The translations under genes were made by a program, and so were the position numbers. Below are positions 1-10,321 of a stretch of 64,000 nucleotides of DNA, piece after piece. Below the pieces are notes generated by a model. The model was not told the DNA's origin, searched no databases, and saw nothing but the letters and a program-made list of their open reading frames with translations. The stretch's first letter is position 1, and every line of letters starts with the position of its first letter. Origin of the DNA: Euclidia mi (taxonomy: Eukaryota; Arthropoda; Insecta; Lepidoptera; Erebidae); assembly GCA_944739405.2 (NCBI GenBank), contig OX123182.2:69629183-69693182 (forward strand), given 5' to 3'.

Positions 1-427
1 ATTTTTGGGTAAAGAATCCTAAAAAGTGCCTACAATGTTTAAAATTCCGATCGACTTGGACCACGCAGAGTTCTGTTTGGTATACCTCTAAAAGCAATGA
101 CAAAGCTTAGATTTAACGTTATTGTCATCTTATCATATGAGATGAATATACGATGGCAAACCGTGAAGCGGTCAAAGCATGTAGATCGCAAACCAAGGGA
201 AATCAAGGAAAATTACAACCCATGGGCGGTATAACAGTACTTTTTCGTAGCGATTTTCGTTAGACTCTGTCTGTTATACCACCATACAATATGAGACAAG
301 AGCTGATGAAATTAGGCCTGTCTAAAGAGTTCATAACTATGGGATTGTATTACTGCTATGCATTTGACATTAAATATGCGAGCGCGATTATGAGGCAACG
401 AACATTCACAAGAATTCTCTGATCTTT
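1..427. other. Intergenic DNA, no gene seen
   Basis: No convincing coding sequence. The only structure is a short imperfect inverted repeat: the motif around 224-237 (ending GGTATAACAG) is matched in reverse complement around 269-283 (CTGTTATACC). It is too small to classify. Confidence 0.5.
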
Positions 428-663
428 AAAGCCAGGACCAAACCAACGCGTTCAGCTTGCGTCCGCGGTGGCGTGCACGGTGGCGATCAGATGTTGTGTA
501 CGAACTTATAGTGCGGTGTTCACATCTACGCGTCCTCGGATTGCACGCGGCGTCCGGTGCAGCGTCTGCACGCGGCGGTGGCGATCAGATCGCGCTTGTT
601 GCGTTAGGACGCTGCACGCAGCTATTATTTGTTGAGGAAACTGTGTTTTTGTAGATTTTAAGT

Positions 664-846
664 ATGGTGGAAACGGAAGAAATTATAAATTATTTCCACA
701 AATACCCATTGTTGTATGATACGTCTCATTCTGATAAGGCGTTATCGAATGATGGTAGGTATTTACTTCACTGGCACTGTATATCATACCCACCTCAAGT
801 TCACTTCTTGTTCCTCTTCGTCTTCAATAATAGCAGACAGAAGTAA
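664..846 (+). pseudogene. MADF-like accessory protein of Harbinger element, 5' fragment
   Basis: The reading frame starts with ETEEIINYFHKYPLLYDTSH, which resembles the opening helix of MADF/Myb-SANT DNA-binding domains (acidic start, hydrophobic-FxxxPxLYD pattern). In Harbinger elements this protein helps the transposase enter the nucleus and bind DNA. After residue 30 the frame stops looking MADF-like. A GT splice-donor-like site (GATG|GTAGGT) lies at 755, so residues after that point may be intron. The rest of the domain is absent. It is a remnant; the family call rests on a short motif. Confidence 0.45.
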
Positions 847-882
847 AACTTCTTCAATTTCACTATCTGTATCAGACAGCAT
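784..882 (-). pseudogene. Harbinger-type transposase, N-terminal fragment
   Basis: On the - strand an ATG at 882-880 opens a 32-codon frame with an acidic run (SDTDSEIEEVLLLSAIIEDE) ending near LRWV. Harbinger-family nucleases commonly begin with an acidic, leucine-rich stretch of this type before the DDE nuclease domain. Nothing of the catalytic domain remains: the frame stops about 100 bp in, facing the MADF fragment. The convergent layout inside one pair of inverted repeats supports an internally deleted element. The call depends on context as much as sequence. Confidence 0.45.
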
Positions 883-1020
883 TTTAGTGACGCGACTACA
901 GCCTGGTGAACGCCTGAACGAACGCATGCAACAGTGTGCACAACTTTTGCACGCGCAATAATCGCCACCGCGCACACCAGCGCGGACGCGAGCTGAACGC
1001 GTTGGTTTGATCCTGGCTTT

Positions 1021-1981
1021 ACTCGCTATTGGTAACTTCGCGGTATGGACTCGCACGAACAAGTGAAAGTCATTTGAGCTATTTTCAGGACATCTACACT
1101 ATTCAATATGGGTATTATATGCAACTTAAAACATTTTGGGTATCAATGCTGTAGCCTAATGAAAAGATAAATTCCGCGCGAACGGTGGGGCGGGCACAGC
1201 TAGTTCATAAATAAAAGTCCTCGTTAAAGTCATTTTTATACATTGTCTGCACAATATATACATAGGTACGTAAAGCACTTAAAGAAATCCTCGCATAAAA
1301 AATTATCGCAAGATACAAGTAACAAAACGACGTCTGATAAGGCGCAGGTATTTTATGAGTGAATAATTTGAAAGATTCCACAAATACATCTGAGGTGATG
1401 GCTAATCTGATTAACGTACTCCAACATTTCTAAGATTATTTAACGTGAAAATCTCTGCGAAAACTTTTGTGCCACTTATTACCGCCTGAAGTACTTTAAA
1501 ATAATTTCTCACTTTTTCGTCGTGGGCACTTCGTTACGTTTTCTTTCATCTTTTAATTTCTTTCTCTACTTCGTTTATTTTTTATCCTTTTCACATTCCG
1601 CTCCCCAGTGCCTAATGCTTCAATTACACCGTAAAATGGAAATGCAGTAGACAAAAATTGTAACAGAAAACATTCACTTCGATGCGGATAATAACAACGG
1701 AAATTCAACTTTTAACTAAAAAGATAACACTTTGTGTTTAGGAAAACAGATAACTGCTTTCGTGTTGCGAGAAATCTAAACTGCGATGTCGTATTTGATA
1801 TATTGTTTCTTTTTTATTTATTTATTTATTTAGGACAACCAGTAGTTGTTACATTGTCATAAATTATAAAAAAACAGAATTAATAAGATAACACCTAAAT
1901 GCACAACATTTTAAGGTGTCACAACAAGCACCAAAAGGTAACATTTACGTATAGATATAAAAGAAAAACAGACAATCAAAT
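1021..1981. other. Intergenic DNA, no gene seen
   Basis: AT-rich sequence with a short TTTA microsatellite near 1813-1832. No reading frame of note and no recognised repeat, apart from the neighbouring elements. Confidence 0.5.
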
Positions 1982-2552
1982 TGTTTGAAATAGAAATATT
2001 ATTTGTGATAGGTCAAGTCGATTATATCGATTTAGTAACGTTTAGTTTAGTCTATTGTAAATTTTGGCTATGGTCACACTTATTGGTTTCTTTTTCTGAA
2101 AAATGGTCTTGCGCTCAGGCAGTCTTGTTTTGTTGCGTTTTTGAATTGAAATAAATTGATCGCCTTATGGAAAGCTCGTTCTTGTAGCTTCGCGAATTGT
2201 TGTGTTTGTGATAAAATATAAACTTATAAGTAACCTATTGAACATTTGTAAAAATTGTGTAAATTCGTGCACGTGCTTGGTGCCCGACGACTTCGCTGAT
2301 GAAGGACGCCGAACTGGACCCTGTGGTATTTATTCGATTTGCTTGTTATTTTGACCAAAATTATGAGTTAATCTTATAGGTCCACTCAAGAACATCACCA
2401 GGAGATCCTTGGTAAGTAAACTTTATTTATTAGTTGTAATTCACTGTGCAACGCAGTGCATTGTGTCTAGATCTTTGCTTTATCGTGGTCAGGTAGAAGT
2501 AATACAACTTCCACTGCGCACTCTGAACCTGCCTACGGTAAGTCTAAAAATA
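1982..2552 (+). repeat. 5' LTR of BEL/Pao copy 1
   Basis: It begins TGTTTGAAATAGAAATATTA and is repeated, with scattered differences and small indels, at 8819-9107 plus 10024-10321. The right border is inferred from the PBS-like TGG at 2558 and from where the similarity to the 3' copy fades, so it is uncertain by about 10 bp. The divergence between copies shows that the insertion is not very recent. Confidence 0.8.
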
Positions 2553-2557
2553 TTTTT

Positions 2558-2575
2558 TGGTAGCAGAGCGTGGTT
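2558..2575 (+). promoter_or_regulatory. Putative primer-binding site of BEL/Pao copy 1
   Basis: TGGTAGCAGAGCG directly follows the 5' LTR. A TGG start just after the LTR is what complementarity to a tRNA CCA end requires. The matching tRNA was not identified. Confidence 0.55.
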
Positions 2576-3289
2576 GATTAGCTTACCGCTGTTGCATTGC
2601 TGAGTACAAACCTCAGATTGGTATAAGCTTGTATCTTATCACCTTGTAGACAGTATTGTAGTGTTTGTCAGGTCAGTTTTTGCCTGAAATACATAATATT
2701 CATTTGTATAAGTTTGACCTACATAACTTGAAACACATTGTCATACATAACCTCAATCAGTAATTGTTTGATTTGTATTGTTGAAATCTTAAATTTGTTG
2801 TTGTTAGTATTAATAAGTCAGTTTGTTTGGATACATAACAGCTGTATGTATCGATAGTTAATTGCATATATTGGGTTTGGACATTAAAACATTCAAACTT
2901 GACCTTGCATCTTGGGCTGGTCACATTGATAAATTGAACTTAATATACCTTTGTTTTGTTATAATATATAGATAATATTGTTAGGTAACACATATTCTGT
3001 GTTTACTTACTTTGTGTATATCATAAATAACCCAGTGAGCCTGTCTGTTGCAAATAATTAATTAATTGATTTAAAGTTCAAACCTTTTGATAACTTTGTC
3101 CTAATGTCAATATATTGAAACAAGCAGATTTGAGCTTGTTATTAATTTTGTTGGGCAGTAAATAGCTGTCACTTGCTTGTACTAGCAGTAGACAGGATAA
3201 TACTTTTTTGGTTTCAAAGAATTAACAAATATTAAGTTTTAATTGATAGTATTGTTTAACGTTTGTCCGAGCTCTTTTGAAACTTAATT
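2576..3289 (+). other. Untranslated leader of BEL/Pao copy 1
   Basis: About 710 bp between the primer-binding site and the gag start, rich in T and without an open frame. It would contain the packaging region. No individual signal could be recognised. Confidence 0.5.
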
Positions 3290-4927
3290 ATGTCAGCTAT
3301 CAAGGACTTGCGTGCGGCTGCTGGTGCTATTGCATCAGATTTGCGCTGCTTTGCCTCAGCCAGTGCCTTGGTGAACCGGCCTGATCGCCAGCAGGCCTTA
3401 CTACAAAGGTATGAGCGGATCGATGATCGCCTGGCAAGTGTGGAACAGCAATTCCGCACTTTCAGCGCTTGCTGTCTCGAAGTGTCAGTTAATGAATTCC
3501 CCGCTGACCAGCGAAATAAAGTCAGCGAGGATTATGCCCAGGTCTTAGACTTGTATGATGCTGTCTCTAACTGTGCAAGACAGTTGATTGCCGAGAGGGA
3601 CGGGCAACCCGGCTTGAAGCAGGAGCTTCCTAGGACAGCACCGGGACTGTTGAGTAGGCTTCCCACTTTAGACCTCCCGCATTTCGATGGCTGCCTAGGA
3701 AGCTACCTGGGCTTCTTTAATTTGTTTGACAGCCTGATCGATGACAGGGCTGACCTTCGGCAGGCACAAAATTTCGCCTATTTGATGTCGGTTCTGGATG
3801 GGGAGGCCAAGGGCCTCATCCAACATCTGCCCGTGTCTGACGAGGCGTACCAGACGGCTCGGGGCTTAATTACCCGTAGGTACCATAACAAGCGTGGCCT
3901 TGCCGACACGGATATTGAACAGATTTTGAGTTTGCCCACGCTCACCCGGGTCTTTGGGTTGCGCACCCAATTTTTGAACCCGCTTTTGGTGGCAATCAAC
4001 GCAGTTAAGTGCCTTGACCTGCCCGTGGCCCAATGGTCCTATCTATTGGTGCACATTATACTTAATAAGCTGCCTGCCAACCTAAGGTCGCGTTTTGAAC
4101 AGCGCTTTGGTGGGGATAGCGCGACCCATCTGCCCTCCTTTGCAGACTTGAAGAAGTTTCTTGAGGATGAGTGCCGGGTCTTGGATAGCTCCGGTAGTGA
4201 CACGTCGGCTAAGTCGCAGCCGCCCAAGATCAAGGAGCAGGCTCGCGTCCACACCCGAGCCAATGTTGACCGGCGCCCTCCTCGCTTTGCAGTCACGCAG
4301 AGCCCAGCGGAGTGCTCTTACTGCAAGGTCACGGGGCACAGAACGGCCAGTTGTAGGGCATTCTTGGACCTTCATGTCGCCTCTCGTAAGCACATTGCGA
4401 ATGCCCGCCGCCTTTGCTTCTCTTGCTTGGGGTCCCCCTACCAGCGAAACTGCCCAAACTCGCGCCCCTGTCCTCACTGTGGAGGACAGCATTTGGACAT
4501 TTTCTGCATGAATACCAGAGAGGTAGGCCGCTTGTCCAACCAGCCGACGCCGCGCACGGGCGGGTGTTTTGAAGGCTCACCGGCGCGTAGCCGAGAGTCG
4601 CCTCGCTCAATTGATCGCCACTCACCCCGCTTGGAGAACCGTAGCGTGCGCACGCCTCCTCTCTCGCGCGCACCAGAATGTGCGACCGCTCCACGTCACC
4701 AGCACCATGACTGCTGCCCCAGGTATTCCCCTCCTTTGGCGGAGCGTCCCCGCTTTGACTCGCGCCCACCTCGTTTTGGGCAGGTGCGTCATTATGACCC
4801 CCCACAGATGGCGCGCGGATCGAGTCATCGCACCTTTGAGGACTTCAAGCCGCACCCTCGTTTTGACTTGCCTGGTCCTGGCCAACACCGCCCAGGCAAC
4901 AATAGGTCATTGACCCCTGCCCTATAA
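3290..4927 (+). CDS. gag: Gag protein of BEL/Pao retrotransposon (copy 1)
   Basis: A 545-codon open frame starting MSAIKDLRAAAGAIASDLRC. The first half looks like the helical DUF1759-type capsid region of BEL/Pao Gag (motif LPTLDLPHFDGCLGSYLGFF near residue 125, followed by a helical segment). Residues about 345-410 form the zinc-binding tail, with CSYCKVTGHRTASC, a second CFSCLG...C cluster and CPHCGGQHLDIFC. The last 130 residues are rich in proline, arginine and serine, a likely nucleic-acid-binding tail. Gag forms the particle and packages element RNA. The frame is fully open, unlike pol. It ends with TAA at 4925-4927, overlapping the protease frame by about 20 bp in a different phase. 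Confidence 0.88.
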   Translation: MSAIKDLRAAAGAIASDLRCFASASALVNRPDRQQALLQRYERIDDRLASVEQQFRTFSACCLEVSVNEFPADQRNKVSEDYAQVLDLYDAVSNCARQLIAERDGQPGLKQELPRTAPGLLSRLPTLDLPHFDGCLGSYLGFFNLFDSLIDDRADLRQAQNFAYLMSVLDGEAKGLIQHLPVSDEAYQTARGLITRRYHNKRGLADTDIEQILSLPTLTRVFGLRTQFLNPLLVAINAVKCLDLPVAQWSYLLVHIILNKLPANLRSRFEQRFGGDSATHLPSFADLKKFLEDECRVLDSSGSDTSAKSQPPKIKEQARVHTRANVDRRPPRFAVTQSPAECSYCKVTGHRTASCRAFLDLHVASRKHIANARRLCFSCLGSPYQRNCPNSRPCPHCGGQHLDIFCMNTREVGRLSNQPTPRTGGCFEGSPARSRESPRSIDRHSPRLENRSVRTPPLSRAPECATAPRHQHHDCCPRYSPPLAERPRFDSRPPRFGQVRHYDPPQMARGSSHRTFEDFKPHPRFDLPGPGQHRPGNNRSLTPAL

Positions 4928-5523
4928 AGCCAACCTCCCCCATTGAGACCGTTATCCTACCAACGGTTGCTGTTAGGGTCTGGGGACCCACGGGGACCTC
5001 TGTTGTAGTCCGTGCTATTTTGGACACAGGTTCACAAGGTTGCATTGTTTCCACTTATTTGTTAGGGCAGGTTAAATTAAATATGGGTTCTTTTCCAAAT
5101 TGTATACGATGAATAGGTGACGTAGCCTCTAATGTTGAAGGGCAAGTTAAGGTTTTGTTTGCCCCTGTTGAATCTTCACACCCGAGGATGAAAACGTCGG
5201 CTATTGTGCTGAAGAATATCTTGGGTATGCATCCACAGAAACAGCTACCTGCTGCTGTGGTGAATTTGACATCGGGATTGGAACTGGCAGACCCCAAATT
5301 TAAAACACCGGGACAAATCGACTTGTTGATTGGCTCTGATGTGCTCGGTGGAATTTCAATTGGTGGGAAACGGGTCTTGGTGCCAAATGGTTTGACTGCC
5401 ATCCCAACTATATTTGGATTTGCTTTGATAGGACCTGTACCTAGGGATCCCCCTCCACCCGAACTTGATAATTTGTTGGTTGTAGGCTCCGCTATCTCTG
5501 ATGCGGTTCAGAGGTTTTGGTAG
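4906..5523 (+). pseudogene. pro: Retropepsin-like protease region, BEL/Pao copy 1
   Basis: The frame is shifted -1 relative to gag and opens at 4906. It carries the aspartic-protease active-site motif AILDTGSQGCIV at about 5012-5047 and later the BEL-type segment LIGSDVLGGI near 5330. The enzyme would cleave the polyprotein. It is broken by TGA at 5111-5113 and TAG at 5521-5523, each inside otherwise continuous similarity, so these are nonsense mutations rather than natural ends. The downstream reverse transcriptase is in the same frame. Confidence 0.8.
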
Positions 5524-6486
5524 GTAGGGGAGCCCCCTCAAGCTGCTCGTTTGAATCCAGAACATGAGGAGTGTGAGCTGTTCTTCCAGAACAACACTGG
5601 TCGACTCTGTTCTGGTCGGCTTATTACGAAGCTACCTTTTCTGTCTGTTCAGCCTCCGCTTGGTGAGTCACGACCTTTAGCCGAAAAGAGATTGTTAGCT
5701 ATGGAGCGTCGCATGGGTCGTGATCCGGAGCTCAGGCAGAAATATATTGAGTTCATGAGAGAATATGAACAATTGGGACACATGTCTGTGTCAGATTTGG
5801 ATTGGCGTTCGGTGGAGCATTACTTTCGCCCGCATCATGCGGTATTGAAGCCATCAACTGGCAAGCTGCGCATAGTGTTTGATGGTTCTGCGCAGACTTC
5901 AACAGGCGTATCCTTGAACCAGTGCTTGTATTCTGGTCCCAAGTTGGTCAAGGACCTTTTTGACGTCATCACCAGCTTCCGACGACATCAGGTTGTCTTT
6001 GTAGCCGATATAAAAATGATGTTCAGGCAGACGATTATCCACCCTGATGACCGTCGTTTCCAGCTGATCCTTTGGAGAGAGAATCCTCGCGATCCCATGG
6101 TCATCTACGAGCTCAATACTAATACGTACAGGTTAAGGTCAAGCCCCTACTTGGCAATACGTTCTCTTTGGGAGCTCGTAGACCGCGAAGGCTTACATTT
6201 CCCACGAGCCTCCGCCATCTTAAAAGCCGATATTTACGTCGATGACATTTGCTCGGGCGCCTCCACAGCGGACGAGGCAATCCTCCTGCGGGACGAATTG
6301 ATAGGTATTTTGGCCTCCGCTGGTTATGAGTTGCGCAAATGGATTTCCAACTCACCAGCGCCTTTGGAGGGCTTACCTGAGGATCATCAGCAAGATACAC
6401 ATCTATTTGAGATTGTTGACAATCGCGCCATGATGGCTGTTCTCGGCGTCCAGTACAGACCAGTCCAAGACGTACGTTACGTATAA
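5524..6486 (+). pseudogene. pol: Reverse transcriptase region, BEL/Pao copy 1
   Basis: In frame with the protease. Visible motifs are HHAVLKPSTGKLRIVFDGSA (fingers), VFVADIKMMFRQ (the first catalytic aspartate, 'ADI', near 6003-6014), RLRSSPYLAIRSLWELVDRE and the palm motif YVDDICSGAS near 6235. The catalytic YVDD is intact. The expected aromatic/glycine around the YxxxxAPY segment is altered (TNTYRLRSSPY). The frame ends at TAA 6484-6486, but the homology carries on in a different phase, which marks a frameshift just upstream of about 6480. Confidence 0.88.
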
Positions 6487-7242
6487 CGTAGACTTGAAAT
6501 TGCCTTGTTCTTAGACTAAACGTCTCGTGTTGTCTACTGTCGCCAGAACCTTTGATCCGAACGGTTGGATCTGTCCAGTTATATTTTGGGCAAAATGCTT
6601 CTTGCAAAGCTTTGGAAAGCAGGATTGACCTGGGACGAAACTCTACACGGCACTCTTGTTGAGGAATGGACCACTTTTGTATCCTCACTTCCTGCCGTCA
6701 ACGAGATTTCCTTGCCTCGTCCCATCCTTTCTCCCGGGAAGTACAAGGCCACCCTTCACGGGTTCTGTGATGCTTCGGAACGTGGTCACGCGGCCGTGGT
6801 GTACTTGCGCACAGTTAGTGCCTCAGGTCAGGTGAGGGTTTCCCTGATCATGGCGAAGAGCAAGGTTGCACCCCTTCGGACATATCTGATCCCTAAATTG
6901 GAGCTCTCGGGAGCGGCCCTACTTGTACGCTTATTGAATAACGTATCTAAAACTTTGGGTAAATCAATTTGTATTAATGGGACCTACGCCTGGACAGACA
7001 GCCAAATTGTTCTTTGTTGGTTGAAGGCTTCTGTCCACACCTTGAAGGTATTTGTCACTAATCGTGTTTCCCAAATACAGAAGTCTGAAGTTAAGCTTGT
7101 TTAGAGACACGTGCCAGGTGAGCTCAACCCCGCTGATTGTGCCTCGCGCGGATGCTTGACGCCTAGTTTGATAGGCCATTCACTGTGGTGGAGTCCGGAA
7201 TGGTTGAGTCGACCAGAAATTGATTAGCCTCGAACGCCAGTT
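6487..7242 (+). pseudogene. pol: RT connection and RNase H region, BEL/Pao copy 1
   Basis: From about 6470 to 6570 the recognisable connection sequence (VARTFDPNGW) lies in another phase and has its own TAG at 6512-6514. The homology then returns to the main pol frame. RNase H-like motifs follow: HGFCDASERGHAAVVYLR near 6760, KLELSGAALLVRLL near 6895 and the acidic WTDSQIVLCWL near 6990. TAG codons at 7102-7104 and 7225-7227 interrupt the frame inside similarity (the flank reads RHVPGELNPADC). RNase H would remove the RNA strand during reverse transcription. Confidence 0.8.
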
Positions 7243-8787
7243 TTGAATACTTCCAATTTGCCGGGTCTACGAACACTCGCTCTTGAGAAGGTGGAACGCG
7301 CCTTCGACCCCGATTTCCTGTTGAATCGTTTCAGCTCCCTTGACAAGTTGTTAGGTGTTACTGCTTGGATAAAGCGTTTTGTTTTTAATTTTAGGCACCC
7401 ACAACAGAAACATCTGACACCGTTTCTTTCACAGGAACGACAGGAGTCCCTCACCTTTTGGGTTCGTTCTGTGCAATTGGCGCACTTTGAGAAGGAGATT
7501 GCTATCCTCAAGTCAGTGAAATTGAAATTATCGGGCGCTGTACCTAAATTGAACCCCTTTTTTGGACGAAACGGGTCTCTTGCGCGTTGGAGGGCGCTTC
7601 AAGAACGCCAACCTCCCTTACGGGGCACGTCACCCCTTTTGTTACCCAAGGACGGTCACTTGGTACGTTTGTTGGTAACTGACCGTCACCTTAAAAATTC
7701 GCATGCTGGTTGTAATGCGCTGTTGGCCATTTTGCAACGCGAGTTTTGGATTTTGTCTGCCCGAAGAACAATTCAGAGTGTAGCCTTTCGCTGCATCCCT
7801 TGCTATAAGCTCAAGGCTTCTACCATGCAGCCCTTGATGGGAGACTTACCGGCAGATCGCGTAACTGAGAGCAGGACGTTTGACGGTGTTGGCACGGACT
7901 TCGCTGGTCCCCTTTTGGTGAAAACATCGACACTTCGAAACAGCAAGACTGTTAAGGCCTACTTGTGCGTTTTTCTTTGTCTCTCCACAAAGGCCGTACA
8001 TTTAGAACTGGTCTCCTCGCTTACGACCGAGGCGTTTGTAGCCACATTTGACAGATTTGTATCCCGCAGAGGGCTGCCTTCCTTGATCCGTTCTGACTGC
8101 GGCACTAACTTCAAGGGCACTTATAATTATTTGAATGATGTTGTTAATTTCCTTGAAACCAACAAGGCTGATATAGGCAATAGGCTTGCCCGACGTGGGA
8201 TAAATTGGTTGTTTTCCCCACCAAATTGTCCACACTGGGGTGGTATTTTTGAGGCCGCTGTAAAATCGGCCAAAACACACTTGCGCAGGACAATCGGTGA
8301 ATCTGTCCTAACATTTGAGGAACTCGCAACTGTGTTTTGTAAGATTGAGGCCGTTTTGAACTCTCGGCCATTGTGCCCGATCTCCTCAGATCCGAATGAT
8401 TTGGAGGCCCTTACGCCGGGCCATTTTTTGATTGGTCACCCACTTGTCGCCTTGCCTGAGTACCCCTATATTGATACGAGACCTGGTCGTCTCTCGCGTT
8501 TTGAATTGGTACGCCAGATTACTCAGAGCTTTTGGAAACGCTGGAATTCGGAACATTTGCACATACTCCAGCAACGCGTTAAGTGGACCGACAAGAGCGA
8601 TCCACCCAAGATTGGTGACCTCGTTTTGATCAAGGAGGCTAACCTTCCGCCACTCAGATGGCGCAGGGGGCGCATTCTTCGTTTGGTAACTGGGGCTGAT
8701 GGAGTTCCCCGATTTGCTGAGGTCTTGGTGGACGGTTCGATTCTGAGGAGAGCGGTTGCAACGTTGTCATGTCTATCAACTGATTAG
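7243..8787 (+). pseudogene. pol: Integrase region, BEL/Pao copy 1
   Basis: A 514-codon uninterrupted stretch in the pol frame. The H2C2 zinc-binding part is near 7690-7800 (DRHLKNSHAG, then CIPCYKLK). The DDE core follows: aspartate in VGTDFAGPL, aspartate in IRSDCGTNFKG and glutamate in FEAAVKSAK, all present. The C-terminal BEL-specific tail (DUF5641-like) shows FWKRWNSEHLHIL and GDLVLIKEANLPP. Integrase inserts element cDNA into the host chromosome. The domain could be functional on its own but lies downstream of several stops, so it cannot be made from this copy. It ends TAG at 8785-8787. Confidence 0.88.
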
Positions 8788-8806
8788 CGGACCGGTAGGC
8801 CGGTCC

Positions 8807-8818
8807 GGGGCAGGGGAA
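8807..8818 (+). promoter_or_regulatory. Polypurine tract of BEL/Pao copy 1
   Basis: GGGGCAGGGGAA sits immediately before the TG start of the 3' LTR, where the plus-strand primer is expected. Confidence 0.75.
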
Positions 8819-9107
8819 TGTTTGAAATAGAAATATTATTTGTGATAGGTCAAGTCGATTATATCGATTTAGTAACGTTTAGTTTAGTCTATTGTAAATT
8901 TTGACTATGGTCACACTGAACTGTCATTGGTTTCTTTTTCTGAAAAATGGTCTTGCGGTCAGGCAGTCTTGTTTTGTTGCGTTTTTGAATTGAAATAAAT
9001 TGATCGCCTTTTGGAAAGCTCGTTCTTGTAGCTTCGCGAATTGTTGTGTTTGTGATAAAATATAAACTTATAAGTAACCTATTGAACATTTGTAAAAATT
9101 GTGTAAA
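8819..9107 (+). repeat. 3' LTR of BEL/Pao copy 1, left part
   Basis: Matches 1982 to about 2268 of the 5' LTR, with a few substitutions and an insertion near 8926. Similarity breaks at GTGTAAA and resumes at 10024. Confidence 0.85.
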
Positions 9108-10023
9108 GGAGAAATACCAAATACGGCCTGTAGCGGCCAGAAAGTTGTGAATCGTTGAAATTAAACATATAATTTTTAAAATTTATACATCGTTTTCGTT
9201 TTTTGATAGAGCTTCGATGAAAGATTTTAGTTTTTAAAGATTATTATTTTGAATAGGCAATGGTAATAGCGGATGAATGTCTTATGTTGCCAGCATTAAA
9301 AATAAAATGAAGTATGGTAGGCAGAAATTGTTTTCAAGAAATAATATGTTTATAATTATATTAGAAAACAATATCTATTATTTACTTTATAAATATATTT
9401 GTAAAAAGAATCAAGAAATATATAATTTATTTTATATTCCATAATTATTAATCGGTAAAAATCATTTGTTTTTTAATCGATAGTAGAAATATTTTTTCAA
9501 ACCATTTGCAACACTTTTTTTATCTGTTATGTCATTCGTGTTGCTACTGCACATCGTAAATATTTTGCTCTGATTTATTGGTGTTTTCGCACGGTTTTAA
9601 TGTAATGTAATTGAATATAAATTCAATAATAATGATCACTACCTTCTACCCATGCTTAGAATATGCAGCTGTGTTTGTGTTTCTGGTAAGTATTTTTGGA
9701 CGAGTATACATAGTACGAGGTTCCCTAGTACACGGGTGATTATTCATTATTATTGGCCTCTCTTTATGTAGTTTTTGTTCTTTATGCCACAAAGACACAC
9801 CTTTATTTACATCTAGGTATTATATTTATGTTAAAATTCAATTTTGAGGTGTATTTAGTTGTGGAATAATTTCCATTTCAAATATCTCGTATCTTATTTC
9901 CACCAAAAGTTATTTAAAAAAAAATTATACAGGTTAATAGAGTAGTCATTTATCTTCAAAAAACACATGGTGTCGTGTTTGTTCGTGCCAGGCCCATAAT
10001 GTATGGCCAAATGGTACATCTCC
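9108..10023. mobile_element. DNA insertion with inverted ends inside the LTR
   Basis: 916 bp of AT-rich non-coding DNA splits the 3' LTR. Its ends are imperfect inverted repeats: the left begins GGAGAAATACCAAATACGGC and the right ends with the near reverse complement (ATGGCC..TGGTACATCTCC). The uninterrupted sequence is known from the 5' LTR, so the borders are defined to a few bases. The flanks read GTGTAAA and TTTGTGCACG with no clear target duplication. No transposase frame is present, so it is a MITE-like, non-autonomous element of unassigned family. Confidence 0.65.
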
Positions 10024-10321
10024 TTTGTGCACGTGCTTGGTGCCCGACGACTTCGCTGATGAAGGATGCCGAACTGGACCCTGTGGTATTTATTCGATTT
10101 GCTTGTTATTTTGGGCAAAATTATGAGTTAATCTTATAGGTCCACTCAAGAACATCACCAGGAGATCCTTGGTAAGTAAACTTAATTTATTAGTTGTAAT
10201 TCACTGTGCAACGCAATGCATTGTGTCTAGATCTTTGCCTTATCGTCGTCAGGTAGATGTAATACAACTTCCACTGCGCACTCTGAACACTTTCCTACCT
10301 GCCGATGGTAACTCTAAACAC
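10024..10321 (+). repeat. 3' LTR of BEL/Pao copy 1, right part
   Basis: Continues the LTR from GTGCACGTGCTTGGTGCCCG and matches about 2269-2545 of the 5' LTR. The right border is approximate. It carries a small extra segment around 10289-10300 not found in the 5' copy. Confidence 0.8.

Larger units (their letters stand above)
428..1020. mobile_element. Non-autonomous PIF/Harbinger-like DNA transposon
   Basis: The two ends form a long imperfect terminal inverted repeat of about 60 bp. The left end starts AAAGCCAGGACCAAACCAAC near 428 and the right end is its reverse complement, finishing near 1020. Between them lie the start of a MADF-like protein on the + strand and the start of a Harbinger-type transposase on the - strand. 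PIF/Harbinger elements carry exactly this pair of genes. Both genes are cut short, so the copy is internally deleted and non-autonomous. The flanks are T/A-rich, but I could not fix an exact 3-bp target duplication. The region 470-640 is GC-rich with internal GGTGGCGATCAGAT repeats. Confidence 0.7.
1982..10321 (+). mobile_element. BEL/Pao LTR retrotransposon, copy 1, defective
   Basis: A complete but inactive element on the + strand: 5' LTR, primer-binding site, long leader, gag, protease, reverse transcriptase, RNase H, integrase, polypurine tract and 3' LTR. BEL/Pao is indicated by the gene order, the Gag with C-terminal zinc knuckles, the YVDD reverse transcriptase and the long C-terminal integrase tail. 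The pol region carries several nonsense codons and at least one frameshift. The 3' LTR is interrupted by a separate DNA insertion at 9108-10023. A possible 4-bp target duplication (AAAT at 1978-1981 and 10322-10325) is weak evidence because the area is AT-rich. Confidence 0.9.

Noticed and set aside
2409..2603. 64-codon frame in the LTR and leader
   Set aside because: Overlaps the LTR end and the primer-binding site; not coding.
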